This document shows positions 36,950-51,950 of a stretch of 64,000 bases of DNA, piece after piece (the first letter of the stretch is position 1; every line of letters begins with the position of its first letter). The position numbers were made by a program, and so were the translations under genes. This DNA is from Brevipalpus yothersi (Eukaryota; Arthropoda; Arachnida; Trombidiformes; Tenuipalpidae). Below the pieces are notes generated by a model that was not told the origin of the DNA, did no database searches, and saw nothing but the letters and a program-made list of their open reading frames with translations. The stretch covers positions 1-64,000 of the forward strand of contig QZCP01000110.1 in the NCBI GenBank assembly GCA_003956705.1. The letters run 5' to 3'.

Positions 36950-39900
36950 GTGATGATGAGAAAATGATCTCAGCTCAATGAGAGCTATCGAAAAAGTAAG
37001 ACCTTAAGCTCTTAATTCGTTTATCTCGTAGAGTGAATGTTTATTCTTAGAAAAAGATTCACCCTTTTCCAATCTTCTTCATGAAAAGAGTCTAATACTA
37101 TGTAGAACTTTCGACAATATTAATGTCTCGAAATTTTTCTTCCAACTCAACTTTCTCTCTCTCTCTCTCTTCTTTAACTCTTCAACAACTATGATGGAAA
37201 ACTTTTATGTGCATGCATAGACCTCGATTTTGAGGATTTATGAAGTCAAATGCAAACTATGTCATATTCATATGAAAATGAAGAATGATAGTAAGTGTGG
37301 TACATGAAAATATTTTTAGCCATATCCTTTCTAAGACACTTATTTCCATTCGGAAATATTTTGCTCAGCAGGATTTTCTATTTCCTCATAGCACTTATAT
37401 TTTCATTCATGTCCATGTGGATTGTCAAAAATAGATATTACTGCTATCATACACATGGTCTTTCGTACCACAATCGCTCATATGAACTATGAGCAGTGTT
37501 TGCAAGCTTCATGCTGTTAGAAAGTTATTTTCACACTTTTTTCACTTCCTTTTATTTACACCTTTTCTCACGTCAAATAATAAGATCATTACTCCATATT
37601 TGTTCCATTTTTATACTACCACTTCCGTAAAACTATATTGTGGATCTATTTTGATCATCAGCATGATTCAATGTCACTGCCACATATTTAAAGTTCATTC
37701 ATATCCTTTACCTTTTTCAATCTTGCAATTGCTCAAAGCAAAGTAGCAAATTTTGTTCCATCTCAGGATGCTTTCTACGACAATTCTCATATATTTTTGA
37801 ATTTTCTATCAATATACATGGTTATCCTAGAATATGACTAAATTTTTCTGCGTTTCTCTCTTTCTTTTATTCTCTCCCTCTCATCCTTTTCATCTTTTTT
37901 AGGTACAAAAAATAGCATCTCGCCACCAGTTTATAGTAAAACTTTACCGAACATTCAAAGATGAAACTCATGTATATTTTTTGATGGAATCAGCAATTGG
38001 TGGTGAACTTTGGACTCTCTTGAAGAAAACGTGAGCTAAAATCCTTTACTCTACCTCTATATTTCATTCATCTCTTTCTCGTAATTTTTTTTGCTACATA
38101 CTCCCAAATCTCTGTGTGCCCTCAATAAAAAAAGAGAGTGAGAGAGAGATGAAATTGCTGAAAGAATATACTCTAGCTCTTGTTAGAGCTGAGCTTATGT
38201 CAAAATGCTCAAATAAATCTACAAACTCAATACGGGTACAGAAGAAAATATATATAGTCAATAAATGTTCTCAAGATGATCTGGATTGCAATTTGTGTGA
38301 GGCAATGAATGAAGGCGCATTTCTTGAAAAGGGTTTCCATACCAACTGTACAGAGAATCTGAGAAATAGAAAGAAAGAGAGAGAGAAAGGAAAAAAGGAT
38401 GATTCAACTTTTTCCAAGGAGAGAGAATATGATTTATTTCGTAACACTTACATATGTGAGTAATTTGCTACTTGAAATAGTGAAAGGCACAAAATATATT
38501 GCCAATTATCTTGGAACTGTGTAACTTTTTTGAGGCTGTCAAAGAATGTTGAAAACTCAAAGAATACGAATCATAATGGGCTCAAAAAACTTAACTTTTT
38601 TTTAACATTTCAAAAAAAGAGCAAAAAATCAGAGAAGAAAGAGAAAGTAATCGATTCCTACTTGACAACATTGCTGATACATTTATTCTTTTTCTCATTC
38701 TTGGGAAAATTTTTCATCACATATCATTAGAGGTCCATTCGATGAAAATACTTCAAGATTCTATATTGGCTGTGTGGTCGAAGCATTACAATATCTTCAC
38801 TCTCAACACATCATTTATCGTGATTTAAAGCCAGAAAATTGTCTATTAGATTCTGGAGGATACTTGAAGCTCACCGATTTTGGCTTCAGTAAAGTAAGCA
38901 AATAATACTGATACAAAGTTGAATCACACTTCATTGGCTCCATTCAAACACTCATACACATAACAGAATTCACATTCACCATTCCCCTTGAGTCACATTC
39001 GAAAGAATCTTAATGGATGCTTTCCACTCCTGTTTTGCAACAATGGCCTTTCATTCGATTTTCTATCCCTAGATTCTTGAACCCGGCCAGAGAACATGGA
39101 CATTCTGCGGGACACCAGAGTATGTGGCACCTGAGATCATCTTGAATCGTGGCCACGATAAAGCAGTTGATTTTTGGTCAATTGGAATACTACTATATGA
39201 ACTTTTGACTGGCCTGTGAGTAGCAATATTTGTAGGGAACGGATATATTTTCTGTGGAAATTTGCTTGCTTACATTCTTACAGCTTAAGGCGATATTGTA
39301 TCGATTATTTGTCATGACATTGAAATCATTTTTCATTTCCAAAAAAATACGATCTCTCAGACTTGCAACCATTCAATTTCCAACTGATTCCAAGTTTCTC
39401 GCCTGAACACCTCAAGATTCATCTTGCAGGCTGGTGAAATATCCATTCAGTATATATAGTGTTGCATATTCTTATTCTTATTTGATATCGCCAGAAAGCG
39501 ATGCGTAGAGAGAAAGCTCAGGAAAAACCTATTTCTAAGACATTGTCAGACCTTTCATCACTTGATTGTGTTATTTTTCTCGATTTCCGATTCTTTTGAA
39601 CCATACAACATGCAAATATAGCTTAAACATTCATTGGATCATCCAATTTGCATGAGAAGTATGTCAGTAAGAATAAATTGAATGACTGACACATGTGATA
39701 AGATTATGAACCTCATTTAAGACGCTTTCGAAGAAATAAAGGTTCCCATCTTCTCCTTCTCTATCTTTCAAACGTGTAACCTGGGAAAATTTTGTGTGAG
39801 CTCATCATGCCTTTATACTGAGAATGGTGGATATCATCAATTCTAATAATCTTAAACAATTATTTTGGGGCCAACTTTCCTTTTCCTTCTAGGAAGTATG

Positions 39901-41725
39901 TTGGAAGGCTCATGTTATTGTCAATGTTCAGTGATCATGATTCACCTCACCGTTGGCTTACAAATCTCTTGCTGACATGAGGATTCCTTTTTCTTTCTTA
40001 TCATGCTGACACTTCCTTTTGTATTCCTTTTTGTTTTCAAGACCACCATTTCAATCAGCAGATCCACTAAAGACATACAACATCATCCTGAGGGGATTTG
40101 AGGAGATTGTTTTTGATGAGAAAATATTTTCCAAGAATGCTATCAATTTGATTCGTCGCCTCTGTAAAGAGAATCCATCGGAAAGAATTGGGGTTCAGAA
40201 GAATGGTTTCCATGATTTGAAGGTATTTTCAACTAAATTTTTCATTCTACTATCATGAGACTCATTTCTTCGAGGTTCATTCTCCTTTCAAATGTATTTC
40301 TTGAGTACTTCTTGGACGAAAATAGCATTGAAATTACTCATTCCGGAGAAAATCGCAAATATATACGAAATTTAGTAGACTTCATCAAAAAGCTCATTCT
40401 TAGTAGCATCGAAAAGGCATCGAGATCTCTGTAATCAAAAATCTTGAATACCATCGTAACCCAATAATTAGATAGTTTCAAGCCAAAACTTTATTATTCA
40501 TAGCTGATACTGAGCATTTTGAATAAATAGTGCTGACATCAGCTCTATGATACTTATCTAGCTCGATATACTTGGGTATTCTTCCAACCATGTGAGTATG
40601 AAAAAGTATGAACATTCTTTTTTTCTCTCTCTCTATCGAAGCGACATAAGTGGTTTGCTGGGTTCGACTGGGGAGCTCTCGTAAGACGAGCCATTAAGCC
40701 TCCAATAATTCCTATTTTAAATGGACCAACAGATACAAGATATTTCGATCTAAGTTCCGTAAGTGTACCCATTCTTTGTTTCTTCCTCCTCCTCCAAAAA
40801 CATGTCTTCTTTTATATGTGTTTGCGTGTGAAGTGATCCCAACGTTTTTTCAGCGTCTTCAAAAGTCTTCCTCTTCTTCCTATTCTTTTTTTAACCTCAC
40901 ACTATTAGCAACTGACTGATCAACTTTTCGTTCTTTTTTGATTCAACCACGCTTGAAATGATGATAATCATGGAGACTTTATGACTAGGGACAATATGAA
41001 AAGACTAGAAGCAAAGTTCTCAAGGAGAAGAGAGAGTATCTTAACTCTTCCGTTTCTTCTTCTTCAATTGCTTCCGCTCGAATTCATGTCCTACACTATT
41101 ACACAGTCTATACACGAATGATCATTTCAAGTACTTCCTATTCTGTGGAAGCTTTTATTTTCCATGCATGATGCAACTACAAACCACACAGGGACACATG
41201 AGTATGTCTCCTATCAACTTCTCACTTTACACGGGAAGAAGAAGAGGAAAAAATTTGATTTTCATTGGAGAGGTCAAAAGATTAGGGGAAAGCCATGAGC
41301 TCAAAGAATATCATGATGTAGATGAAATAAGTGCTCTTCAAAATCATCAGAGCATATTTTCCCAGAGGAAAGAAAAAGAAGAATATTATTATCATTATTA
41401 TTGCTACTATCTATTCTAATTTATCACTTGCTCACTCAATATCCGCAAAATTTTGAGCACATTAAATCCTTCCATTAAATTGCTATCGAGATACATTCAT
41501 GCATATTAATTTGAGTAATCATTAGATAAAGTTTATTTTACCGATGTTTTTGAGCACTTTTTTCCCACACTTCACATAAACTTTTCCTAACTGAACTATC
41601 AACCTTGTGTTTTGTTTTCCTTACAGTCTGACATCACATTACGAAATCATTTTGATCGAGATTTTTTTCCATCTGAGGATTGTCTTGATGACGATGGGCC
41701 GGACGATTGGGATTGTGATTTTTGA
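30531..41725 (+). CDS. for: cGMP-dependent protein kinase (foraging/PKG type) with long N-terminal extension
   Basis: Exons: 30531-31920, 32693-32805, 33340-33494, 33915-34042, 34526-34681, 34739-34844, 34964-35027, 35110-35293, 35641-35743, 36069-36345, 37903-38030, 38731-38893, 39073-39215, 40042-40222, 40642-40758, 41627-41725. The sum is 3507 nt (1168 aa), all phases consistent. An acceptor at 30522 implies a 5' UTR exon. Exon 1 gives ~463 Ser/His/Pro-rich, probably disordered residues. Then come a leucine-zipper dimerisation helix, a pseudosubstrate-like KKCGVSG, cGMP site A (IGELAILYNCARTATVK) and site B (GERALFSGGSLRTANVI), both with the phosphate-binding Arg and RTA. The kinase has GIGGFGRV, YALK, YRDLKPEN, DFGFSK and CGTPEYVAPE, and the tail ends DDWDCDF. 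The nearest well-known relative is Drosophila foraging, whose long isoform is similar in size. CT/GA tracts lie in introns 2, 4 and 10. Confidence 0.93.
32835..32866. repeat. (CT)n tract in PKG intron 2
   Basis: About 32 nt of CT, 30 nt downstream of the exon 2 donor. Confidence 0.9.
34154..34275. repeat. (CT)n tract with assembly gap in PKG intron 4
   Basis: CT repeats on both sides of 14 Ns (34188-34201). The tract is pyrimidine-rich on the sense strand and lies between the two exons that together encode cGMP-binding domain A; its true length is unknown. Confidence 0.95.
36882..36946. repeat. (GA)n tract in PKG intron 10
   Basis: About 65 nt of uninterrupted GA on the plus strand, inside the ~1.56 kb intron 36346-37902, opposite in orientation to the CT tracts of introns 2 and 4. 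Confidence 0.95.
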
Positions 41726-43050
41726 TCACCCATAATTGCACGAAATGATTCAAAATTCATTGGAAATAATTTCTTCCAAAGATTCATGATCAAAAATCTT
41801 GATATGGCATCTTGACGAAAATGGATTGTATTTTTGTTCTTATCATGTTCTTTATGTAATAGTTATGTTGTTGTTTGATGAACAACATGATTTCGAAAGT
41901 ACTCAAAATGATTGGTATGATAATGATAAAGTTTCAGTTGAGCTTCATGAGGAACTCATGCCAGACTGCTTGTCATTCAGAGGGCTTATCGTATCTGAAT
42001 ACCAGCAGCAGTAAATTCATCAGCTTTTTGTGGATATACATGTATTCAAATGCTTTTGGAAAAGATGTTGAAATTACATTTGATAAACTATGGAGATCGA
42101 ATATGGCCATTGTTCAGCCTAAATCAGTGAACACCTTACCAATGAAAATAATTCGAAAAATATATATCATCATCAACATAAGATATCTAAGTCCACTAGA
42201 CCTGATCGATTTATCATTTCGTTTTCGAGTTCATGTTGTAAACATGTTTACTTCGAATCTGTAGACTTCCATCAATCTATCCTGGATTTTCTTCTTTTAG
42301 AAGAATTTCAACTGATGCTCAATCATTCTCCTCATGGAGATAATTCTGTGTTCTCGATACATCTGAGGGGATGCATTTGAATTGCAATCATCTCTGTGGA
42401 ATGTGTTCCAAAAGAATAGTGCAATTTATGATCTTCTCAAATAATATTCAGCTCAATTGAGAATTCCATCTCTACACATGGATGACTTTTTGACATTGAT
42501 GAGAAAGAGAGAGAGAGAGAGAAAAAGAGAAAATGAGATGAAAGTATCTTGAGCTTGTATTTGAGGCAAAATTGTATCATCAAAAGTAAATCCAAATGTT
42601 TGTACATTCGTTGAATGGGCTAAATAAATATAGTGAAGGCATAAAGAAACAAAGAGATTTACTTCATCTTAATCTATCTCAATTATGGCCACTAAATCGA
42701 TTTTTGCTCACCCACTTAACATTCAGGAGCTGAAAATCAAGAGCGCAATTCCAGAAGGATTGCAAAAAGAATGTACATGCATGTATGCTCAAAGCAAATG
42801 AAGAACAAAGAGAGAAAGAGAAAGAGAGACCAAGAGATAGAAGAGATATATATATATGCTGAACCTTTTGAAATGTAGGCATAACTCACACATTAACTAG
42901 ACAAAAGTAGCACGAAAATAGTTTATGAGTTCTGAATATGAAGCTTGGTTGAAGTTTGGAGAGTGTGAGAGATGAAAAATTTTGGCCCTACAAAATCAGA
43001 TAGAAAAATGGAATCGATGTTACAGGATAGCAGGGTTAAGTAGCATAAAA

Positions 43051-43053
<3 letters not shown>

Positions 43054-43101
<48 letters not shown>
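43054..43101. repeat. (GA)n microsatellite
   Basis: About 48 nt of uninterrupted GA on the plus strand. Confidence 0.95.
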
Positions 43102-43103
<2 letters not shown>

Positions 43104-45169
43104 TTGGCCTTACTTTTTTCCATCTCGTGTTCAAATAAAACAAACTATATCTACATGATTCATGAACATGCAAGCATCTGATTTATTCACCTCTCTCATT
43201 TCCGTCATGCATCACGTATCTTGGGTTATTATTTTGCTTTTGAAAAAGAACACATGGAATATCAATCGATTCGAATTGGTAGAGTATTTTTTCTTTCTCA
43301 CTCACATCCCGATAGGATACCAGATCGTGTGAATTTTCTTCCTGTCATCGAGCTTCAGCAAAAATCAATCCAAATTATTGGTTTATAATCAAATTGGTAT
43401 CGCAAAATAGGTCAGACGTTTTTTTTCCGATGATCAAAAGGTTTCACATGGGCAAAAGGAATTATTGCTGTTTGCTCATACCGATTCTTTGAAGGGTATT
43501 ATTCCAAATCTATTTATCATAGAGAGAGAGAAAAAGGTTGAAAATTCTTATACACAGAAAACATCATGTTTGCAAGCGATAGATTCAGGGGAAAAAAATC
43601 ACTTTTCTTGACATATAATATTCAAGATTGTCAATCTTCTTTTTTTGCTTGTAAGCCATGAGTCGCCTACAGTACATGTATACAATTTGAATCCGCCCAG
43701 TAGATATGGACGGTTTGGAAAAGCTTCCAGGCTGGTCCAATATTTGGAGTTGAAAATCATTTTTTATTCCTTCTCTTTCAAGTCTTAACCTTTACAAATG
43801 ATAAAATATTCCCTCATGAAAGATCAGATCAAATAGCAACCATTCCCTATTACCCACATGACTACCATCAGTGAAGTATGAGAGAAAAAATAACCTCAAG
43901 GATCTTGTTATAGGAGAGTGATGAAAATCTTCGAGAATCGAGAGGCAAACGCGATACGTTTATGATGAATTTTCTACATGCGTATGTATCGAAATTCTGA
44001 TATACTTATACTTCATACACATTTTCGAGCACATCGGCATATTGTGATGATCATTATCATGCGAAAGTGTGGTAGAGAATGAACATTTTCACACTCACCA
44101 ATCAGGCTGTCCAATCAAGCTCACATACTGATGAGAAAGTGTATACTGAGTATGAAGTTTATCGGAAGCTTTTAGAATATTCCTCCTTCTTTTCCTCTCT
44201 ACTTCTCATTAATACAATCATCAGTCCTACCAAGTGTGGAACATGTTTCATATGGTGTCGAGTCCAATGGATGAATGAACAACATCCTCTAATGGCCATA
44301 TCCTAATTGAAGATAAAATGAATTCCGAATAAGAGAATAAATGACTCTCAAGCCCATACTTTTTGATTATCTACAGCCATCTTGACTGGAACCCATACAA
44401 ACACATACAATTGGTAGCCTTGAGCATGATAACCATCAGTGTGAATGTTCGGTGTGTGTATGTGTGTGTAAATATACATTGATATAAAGTTCATTTGTTG
44501 ATCGTCGACCGAATCATCAAACCGTTAAACCGGCAAAGTGAGTTGATGTGATTCATAGTAATACGATAGATACTCATGATTCTTGAGGAATATGAGTTCG
44601 GATCTTTTATCATCTCTCTTGCAACATTTCCATGCTTCTGCAAGCTGTTACCCAGAATCAAAACAAGATCAGAAGATTTTTTCTTTCTTCAAGTTCAAGC
44701 AATATCACTTGAAAAAGAGGGAAGAAGAATAAGAAGAATAAAAAAAATGCATTTACCGAGTCCTGAAATTTTCGACAACGTTTTCCTCGCTCACTCAAAG
44801 AGTGGAACTAATACTCTCTGAGCGATTGTTCTATCCAGAAGATGTTCCACTAAAAAAGTGCATTTGACTAGTGATACTCTGACTACATGTATAGTTCTAC
44901 CATATTTCGAGTAGTTTTACAACCAAAAAATGCTAAAAGAAAAGAATTCTCGTGCCTTTTGCTCGGTTATTCTGCAAAAAAGAGTGGCAAGAATTCCCAC
45001 TCCAAGTATTGCACAAACTAGACTTCAAACATGGTAACTGAGTAGGATTCACTGGAGCAAGATTCTATTAGAACAATTCAAGGATTCAAATTGCTGAGGA
45101 AAAAAATTCCAGTCCAACGAATAGACAAGAGAGTTTCCCCTAACGAATTATCTTCCCTATGAATGGCAC

Positions 45170-45171
<2 letters not shown>

Positions 45172-45220
<49 letters not shown>
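45172..45220. repeat. (GA)n microsatellite
   Basis: About 49 nt GA tract, 230 nt before another at 45449. Confidence 0.95.
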
Positions 45221-45223
<3 letters not shown>

Positions 45224-45444
45224 ACAGCATCATCTTTATTGACAAATCGAAGCTTTATTCCGCCAAAAACAATGAGAAAATATTGATTTTGTGATCTGGG
45301 AATAATTAAGACTGGAGGAAGAAATAATATGTACAATAGGAAGGCGTCTTTGATAATCAGCTTTTCCAATCAAAGAAAGCAGCAGACGTAGCAAATAAGT
45401 GAAAGTAATCAAGATATTCACCATTAGAATAGCGCTTGAGTATA

Positions 45445-45448
<4 letters not shown>

Positions 45449-45488
<40 letters not shown>
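45449..45488. repeat. (GA)n microsatellite
   Basis: About 40 nt GA tract. Confidence 0.95.
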
Positions 45489-45491
<3 letters not shown>

Positions 45492-46691
45492 CACGAAGAT
45501 CTTCGGGAACTCTTCTTATGCAATTCAGACCGATATTACTCGACTGCATATGAGTGTTGGATTCATTTGGACACGGACAATTTGAACGCCAGTCTATCTA
45601 TTTTGGCACATGTTCCACGATCCTTGAGCTGACTTTTGCCCGCAAACATCTTCACGATCCAATAGAGTGAGAAAGGAATTCTAAATTGCAAATGGAAAGA
45701 CAATATCAAGTAAACATTTTCCATCTCGTTTATAGTACATGCATATATACTGAGGCCAGCAGAATTGAGCGAGAGAACTTCTCCATGCTTACTTATTCAT
45801 TGGATCCAAGGAATCAAGCAAGAATAAAGAGTAGGAAAAAGGGAGAGAGAGAGAAGGAAAGATTGAAGAAGAAGAAGAAAGATGATGCCTACCAGTAAAT
45901 CTCATCTTTTACCGTTATTTGAAGCTCGCTTGAAATGGAAAAGAGCTTCACACTAATGGATGTAGGTTGAAAATATTGCTGGTATCCATGAGAATACCAA
46001 TCCTCCCAGCTCTTTGGAACAAAATTTTTTCACCCATCTTACTATTTTGAGTGAACTTAACGGTACGGATAACTTCACGTTTTGAGCACCAGTGAAGTTT
46101 GAATGCAACTTCTTACTCTCAAACTAAACACAAAAATCACATGTAAAGAAAACTTTTTCGAGATCTTCTTCTCTGGGAATTCATGGATATAATTTAAACC
46201 GTTGAGAGTAAATAGAATTTTTTCTGATCTTCTGGTCAGAATTTTCTATCTCACTCTGATCTATAGATCAGAATAGTAAAGTAATATGTTGGATGATGAG
46301 TGATGAGTGATTCTTATACACCTTTCAGTTGATTCAGCATATTGAGGAGAAAGCATGAACAGCTAGAAGTGGATTTCGATTGAAAGTATTGGATTTAAAG
46401 GGGGAAATTTCGATCAATCGAGCTGAAACCTCAGTTAAAAAGTTCATAACTCATAAAATATAATGTCAAATATATGAGGGCAATCAAAGTGTCCACCGTA
46501 ATATAAGGTTAGTTTCAAAGAAACTCAATTGACTTGTCACGTAGTAAAGTTCATGACAGTTTCTTGTGGTCAGTCAATCTCATCTTCGGTTGAGTGAAGA
46601 TTTGCCATTGATGGGTTAAGTGTAGATACATTTGGTGTATATGGGGCTTAGTGGCACAATTGCCCTCAAAACTATCTACTGCGAATGAGAG

Positions 46692-46721
46692 AAAGAGAAA
46701 GAGAGAGAGAGAGAGAGAGAG
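46692..46721. repeat. (GA)n microsatellite
   Basis: About 30 nt GA tract with one imperfect unit at its 5' side. Confidence 0.85.
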
Positions 46722-46997
46722 TAACTTTCTGAAATGGATTGAAAGAGAATGAGAACTTCTGAGAAAAGTCCCAAATCATCAATCGAGCTTCAAGTGACTT
46801 GAAGAGTTGTGGATGAATGAATACAATACAAAGCCAATGAAATTTTCTCTTTCCCTCTCTTCCTACACACAAGAATAGATATATATATTCCATAGATTTC
46901 TTACCCATTGTGGACAACAGTTAGGAGGCTCAACCAAAATGTGAATGAAAATTGATGATGGAAGCAAGCTGGAATCAAATAATCTCAGATTCCTGGG

Positions 46998-47001
<4 letters not shown>

Positions 47002-47056
<55 letters not shown>
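47002..47056. repeat. (GA)n microsatellite
   Basis: About 55 nt GA tract. Confidence 0.95.
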
Positions 47057-47059
<3 letters not shown>

Positions 47060-50000
47060 AATGGTGAAAAAATGATGAAACTTTTCGAAATTTTTCATGT
47101 TCACTGTCACTATTGTGGCTATTGAATGAAAAAATAATTCCAAACGATTATCGTATTGCAATCTTGTGGAATGAATTCCTAAGAACTTAGGCCTGGAAAT
47201 TGCTCACTCATATGAGCAACATATATTGATGTCGTATTTTGTGTCACCGGAAGTGCTAAACCATACAGAATTTTGTTCACTTTATGCTCTCATAAAGAAG
47301 ATAAATATTCGAAAAAGAAGTGTGAAAGTGTTCAAACAAGCCATGAGAATTTTTGAATCAGTGGTGTCGTGTCTCTGATTCTCTTTTCTGTTAAAAATAA
47401 GGCCCAAGCAAGAATTTTGACGAAAATGGACAAGACCACTTTTTTTGCCTGTGAGATTGAATTTTATTTGTATCAAAAATTGGAATCAGTTCCTGATATT
47501 CCCGAACTCAAGAGAAATTTGTCGGAATAATGCTGGAATTGAATATTGCCCTGCTTCATGGAAACTAGTATTATGGAGTATTGATCAAATTTTCTTCACA
47601 TGAACAATCTACTCCTTCGAGAATTTGATCATTTTGCATCAATTTCTGTTCAAAAGTTCTTGAAAGGCAGTCACCAGTTTGAAATCTAATGAAAAGCTAT
47701 ACCTTCGGTAAAATTTCTCTGATACAAGAGAATAATGGCCTGTCATACAAGTAGGATAAGGATCCAAGGATAAAACATTGCCAAGTATGGAATATTTTTG
47801 AGATGATTTTGGAATATCCTCTTAAATAATAGCCATCCATATGGTATTGGTAGGGGATGCTGTTCACCGGAGTATCAATGAGAATATCCAACTCATCAAA
47901 TGCAAAGTGCTCTCTCACACATATGCATACCAGCCAGAGGAATGAGGTTGAAAGAAGTGAAAAAGCCATAAAATGTAGATTCAACCATTCTGCTTATCTA
48001 TCTTTTATTTTCATCCATAATGCTTACCTTTTTCATCACACGTAATCCTCTTACTCCATTTCTCATGGTCATTCTTCTATTCCATGGAATACCTTTCACT
48101 CTTTCTCTCTCTTCGTTCAATCTCCGGTTTCAATCCTATGAATAAAATTGCCTTCCCATAAAGTGTGATATAAATAGCTGATATCTATCGTCGTTTTCTT
48201 TTTGATTTTCTTCGGACATTAGACTATCTGAATGGTTTGTGGTATTCAAAGTGATCATTAGAACGTCTAGTAATGATCATTTTCAAAAATTTGATGATTT
48301 TAAAGATCATTACAATTCCATTACTGTTCAATAGATTTTATCCACATTATTGATCGGAATTCTTCTATCGGGCAATTCCAATGAGAAGAGAGAATAAGTC
48401 CATCAATATTTGTCCGTCAAGATGGAATCATCAAAACGTTTCACAACGAAAAAATGGAAAGTAACTGAGTGATAAAAGACTCTCAAGAGAGAGAAAAAAG
48501 AGAGCCAAAAAGAGAGCCAGACAAAGATTTGCATTCTCAATTATGGAATGACTTATTAATTCATCAAGAGATTTTTATCGTTTACTGTTGCTGATGAGAG
48601 AGAAAAAATATCCTGATCAAATGATGAAAGCAATGAAGTGTGCAAAAAAATCTTGACTCATCAGATTAATTATCACCGCTCGGTGATAGAATTTTGTTTG
48701 CTTTTTTTTCCATTCCAGGAACCTTATTGTTCGAGTATCTTCTGTCAAGTTCCCCTGAATCTGTATCCATGTATTATTGTTGGCTTCCAAGTTTAACCGA
48801 GTTTATTCATAATACATTCATACGGGAATTCAGAGAATCAAATTCCAAAAGTATATCTCTGGTTCATTTGCAGAACTCTTACGCAATTTTCGACTGAGAT
48901 TCCAATACACCAGCTGACGAAATTATCGCTGATTGAGATTTCAGTTTCAAGAAATTTCACAATAGAGGCATTACATGCCAACTTCCGCATCAATTCAGTT
49001 CCTTGTGGACATCCGGAATTTACTATGAAGTTTTTGCTTTAGCATCGAAGGTTTCGAAAAAATGAGAGGCAATATCTTCTTTCTTCTTGGGACATTATTT
49101 GTTCTCTTGAGGTGATATTAATTGGTCTCCTGGCATTGTCTATCATGAGAAAGCTTAATAAGAACACGGGAGGGATTAATTTGTGAATATTTATTTTGGG
49201 AGCCCACATTTTTTGTTCATTCATTCATTCCAGAGGCAAGAATAATTAATCTAAAACAATATCAATGGGATTTACTATTTATAGTCATCATCACGTACAT
49301 CTAATCAGTGATGATCAAAGAGAAGATAGAGAGAGAGAGAGAAACTGTGTGGAAAAAACTCCTCAAAACTGAACAATCAAATCTTGATATGCACAAAGAA
49401 AACCTTTTAGAACTTTCTCGCTCCCTCAACCAGTTGAACAGTTTTACTATTATCTTCTAAATCTTTTCTTTTTCTCAGAATATTCTAGAGCAAGGTGTCA
49501 AGGGAAAGAAAAAGGAATTCTTCCCTTCAAACGATTAGCATAGCATTAATATCATCATCCTAATGGAGTGTGAAAGATTTTGGAGAATAAGTTCAAACTT
49601 GACACCGTTATAAAGTTGAAGGCTTTTCCTCTCTCTTTCTATTTCTCTCTCTCACCATGAAGCATGGTCTGAACGCAGTCTCTTTCTCTCATGATGATGA
49701 TGTAGCTTCCATACGCAGAATGAATTGCCCAGAATATCAGGTGAAAGTGTTCAAGAATATATATATATCCACTCACCATGTTAACGATAGAACAGATCAC
49801 TTGGATATAAGCATGAACGTCTCTCTTCTCTCTTTCTCACTCCTTAGCTCACTCTATTTCTCTCTTTAAGNGGATGATTTTTTCTCCTTTGGCTCAAGTT
49901 GAGGCTACAAGTTCAGTCAATAAGTTGAGCATGATGAGAGATGAACATGAGAGAGAGAGAGATGATGATAATTTTATTGCCTCCCAAAGTTTATTGATGC

Positions 50001-51380
50001 TGTGTATTAATTGTGACTTACGCAATTTTTTCCCCTCTTATTAATTGGATTTGATTCAAGATTATTTTATCCAATTGATTGTGTGTATCAGTTATTTTTC
50101 TGCTCTCTCAAATACTGAGAAGAGAAGTGAATTTGATTGAAGAAAGAAGATAGATTGTGTGTGTGAATCCTAAACATTTCTGTGGATCTATTTAATCGTG
50201 ACCAATTGACACACATATACAGACATATAACATTGGACAAAAGTTAACAACAGGAAAAATATATTTCATCATCATCATTTGTATTCACTCAGGCATCCTA
50301 TGAATTGTGGCCACTGTTTGGGCAGTTTATATGATTAATCAGCCGCTAACATTTACCGTTATTTGAACACACAATAATAGTATTGAGTGGAATTTTCTTT
50401 CTACTCTCTCTCTTCTCCTTTCCATTTTTGCTAGTGATTTCTTTTCTCTCGGACATCACATAGTGAATTTGATTCGGCCTCATTGCTTGACCAGAATAAT
50501 AATAGCCTGTGTCCATTCAACTTGAAGTGGGTGATCATTTTGGTGTATATGTGTATGTGTATGTGTGGCCAAAGTAGCGAAAAGAAACAATAACCATAAT
50601 CGTCCAAAATCGACTAAACTTATTCACCAAGACAATCCATTGTGGCCGAATAGTGGACACAAGCTAAACATATCTTCACCCACATACATACTCTGTCTGT
50701 AAACATCTTGAATTTCCAACTTATGATTATATCATCATCATGATCATTTTCAACTGAATGTCCACAGTGGTGATAACGGTATCTCTGTGTGTGTGTCTTT
50801 GGATGTAATAAGATCATATGATATTAAGATTTTCGGTAAAAATAGTCTAGTATAATATGAAATTTGAGTGTATGTGATATATATCTATACACACACACAT
50901 GGTGAACGGTGCTTTTATCATATACACAAATCAACTTCGTTAGTTGGAAAAAGTTTTACTTGGATGATCAACATCATTGTGTGTATATGTATAGATATAT
51001 GTTTTCGTCCCAGTGCTACCGATAATGATGACGCTGATCAGAGTTGCCTAATGAATCAATCTTATAACTTTTAACATACACAAGCATCTTCTTCTTCGTG
51101 CATCTTCTTATTCCACAAACTTTACTTTCTCTTAAATGAGTTATGTGTTTGAAGTTAAGTCAAAATTCATTAACTGTCTATGTGTATGTGTGTTAGGTTA
51201 GAATTTTTTTCCCTTCTTCTACTGACGTCGAGCCTTTTTCTATCTACTTTCTTCTCTCTCAACTCACATGATTTGTTCACAAGTGAAAGTAGCATCAAGA
51301 CGCCAGAGGAACTTTCTTGATCTTCTATCATCTTCTCTTCTCTTGTACTACTTCTCTTCGTTTGCCTCTCATCTTTCCTC

Positions 51381-51411
51381 CTCTTCTTCTTCTTCTTCTT
51401 CTTCTTCTTCT
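51381..51411. repeat. (CTT)n trinucleotide repeat
   Basis: About ten CTT units, one of few trinucleotide repeats in the window; about 0.6 kb upstream of the GPCR. Confidence 0.85.
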
Positions 51412-51930
51412 CCTTTGCTGTGAGAAGAAACGTTAATTTTTGCCACACTACAAGTCACTTGGATGCTGTATGAGAGGAGAGAAAAAATTTCATTGCCAAT
51501 GAGGCTTATGTGTATATGTGAGGTACACACTCGATAGTGGATGATGGTGAGAGGAGAGAGAAGGAGAGAAAAAGATGAAAGATGAATTCAAGATGAAATC
51601 AAGTTACCTCCGAAAGTAAAGGCCAAGGAGATAAACTTGAAACTCTTTCTCAGTGAGAGAGAGAAAAAGATTAACTCTATCTCTCATATGAATACAAAAT
51701 ATTGAAATAATAGTCTTGATGGTGATGTCAATTAGATACTTACGACTCTTACCGCACACACATACTATTCCAGTTAATCAGTTAATCAGTAAATAACTGG
51801 GTTAAAAAAATTTTTGTTCCAAAAGGAATCTCAAATATCACAGCCTCTTCATCAACCCTCTTCGCTTCAAGTTCACTTTTTCTTGGCACTCGAAACTAAT
51901 CTGAATACATATTGAGAAGCTCAAGCTTTA

Positions 51931-51950
51931 ATTATATATATATATAAATA
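51931..51950 (+). promoter_or_regulatory. TATA-rich candidate promoter of the GPCR gene
   Basis: A run of alternating TA (ATTATATATATATATAAATA) lies ~90 nt before the ATG at 52038. Position fits a TATA box, but simple TA repeats are common, so this is weak. Confidence 0.3.
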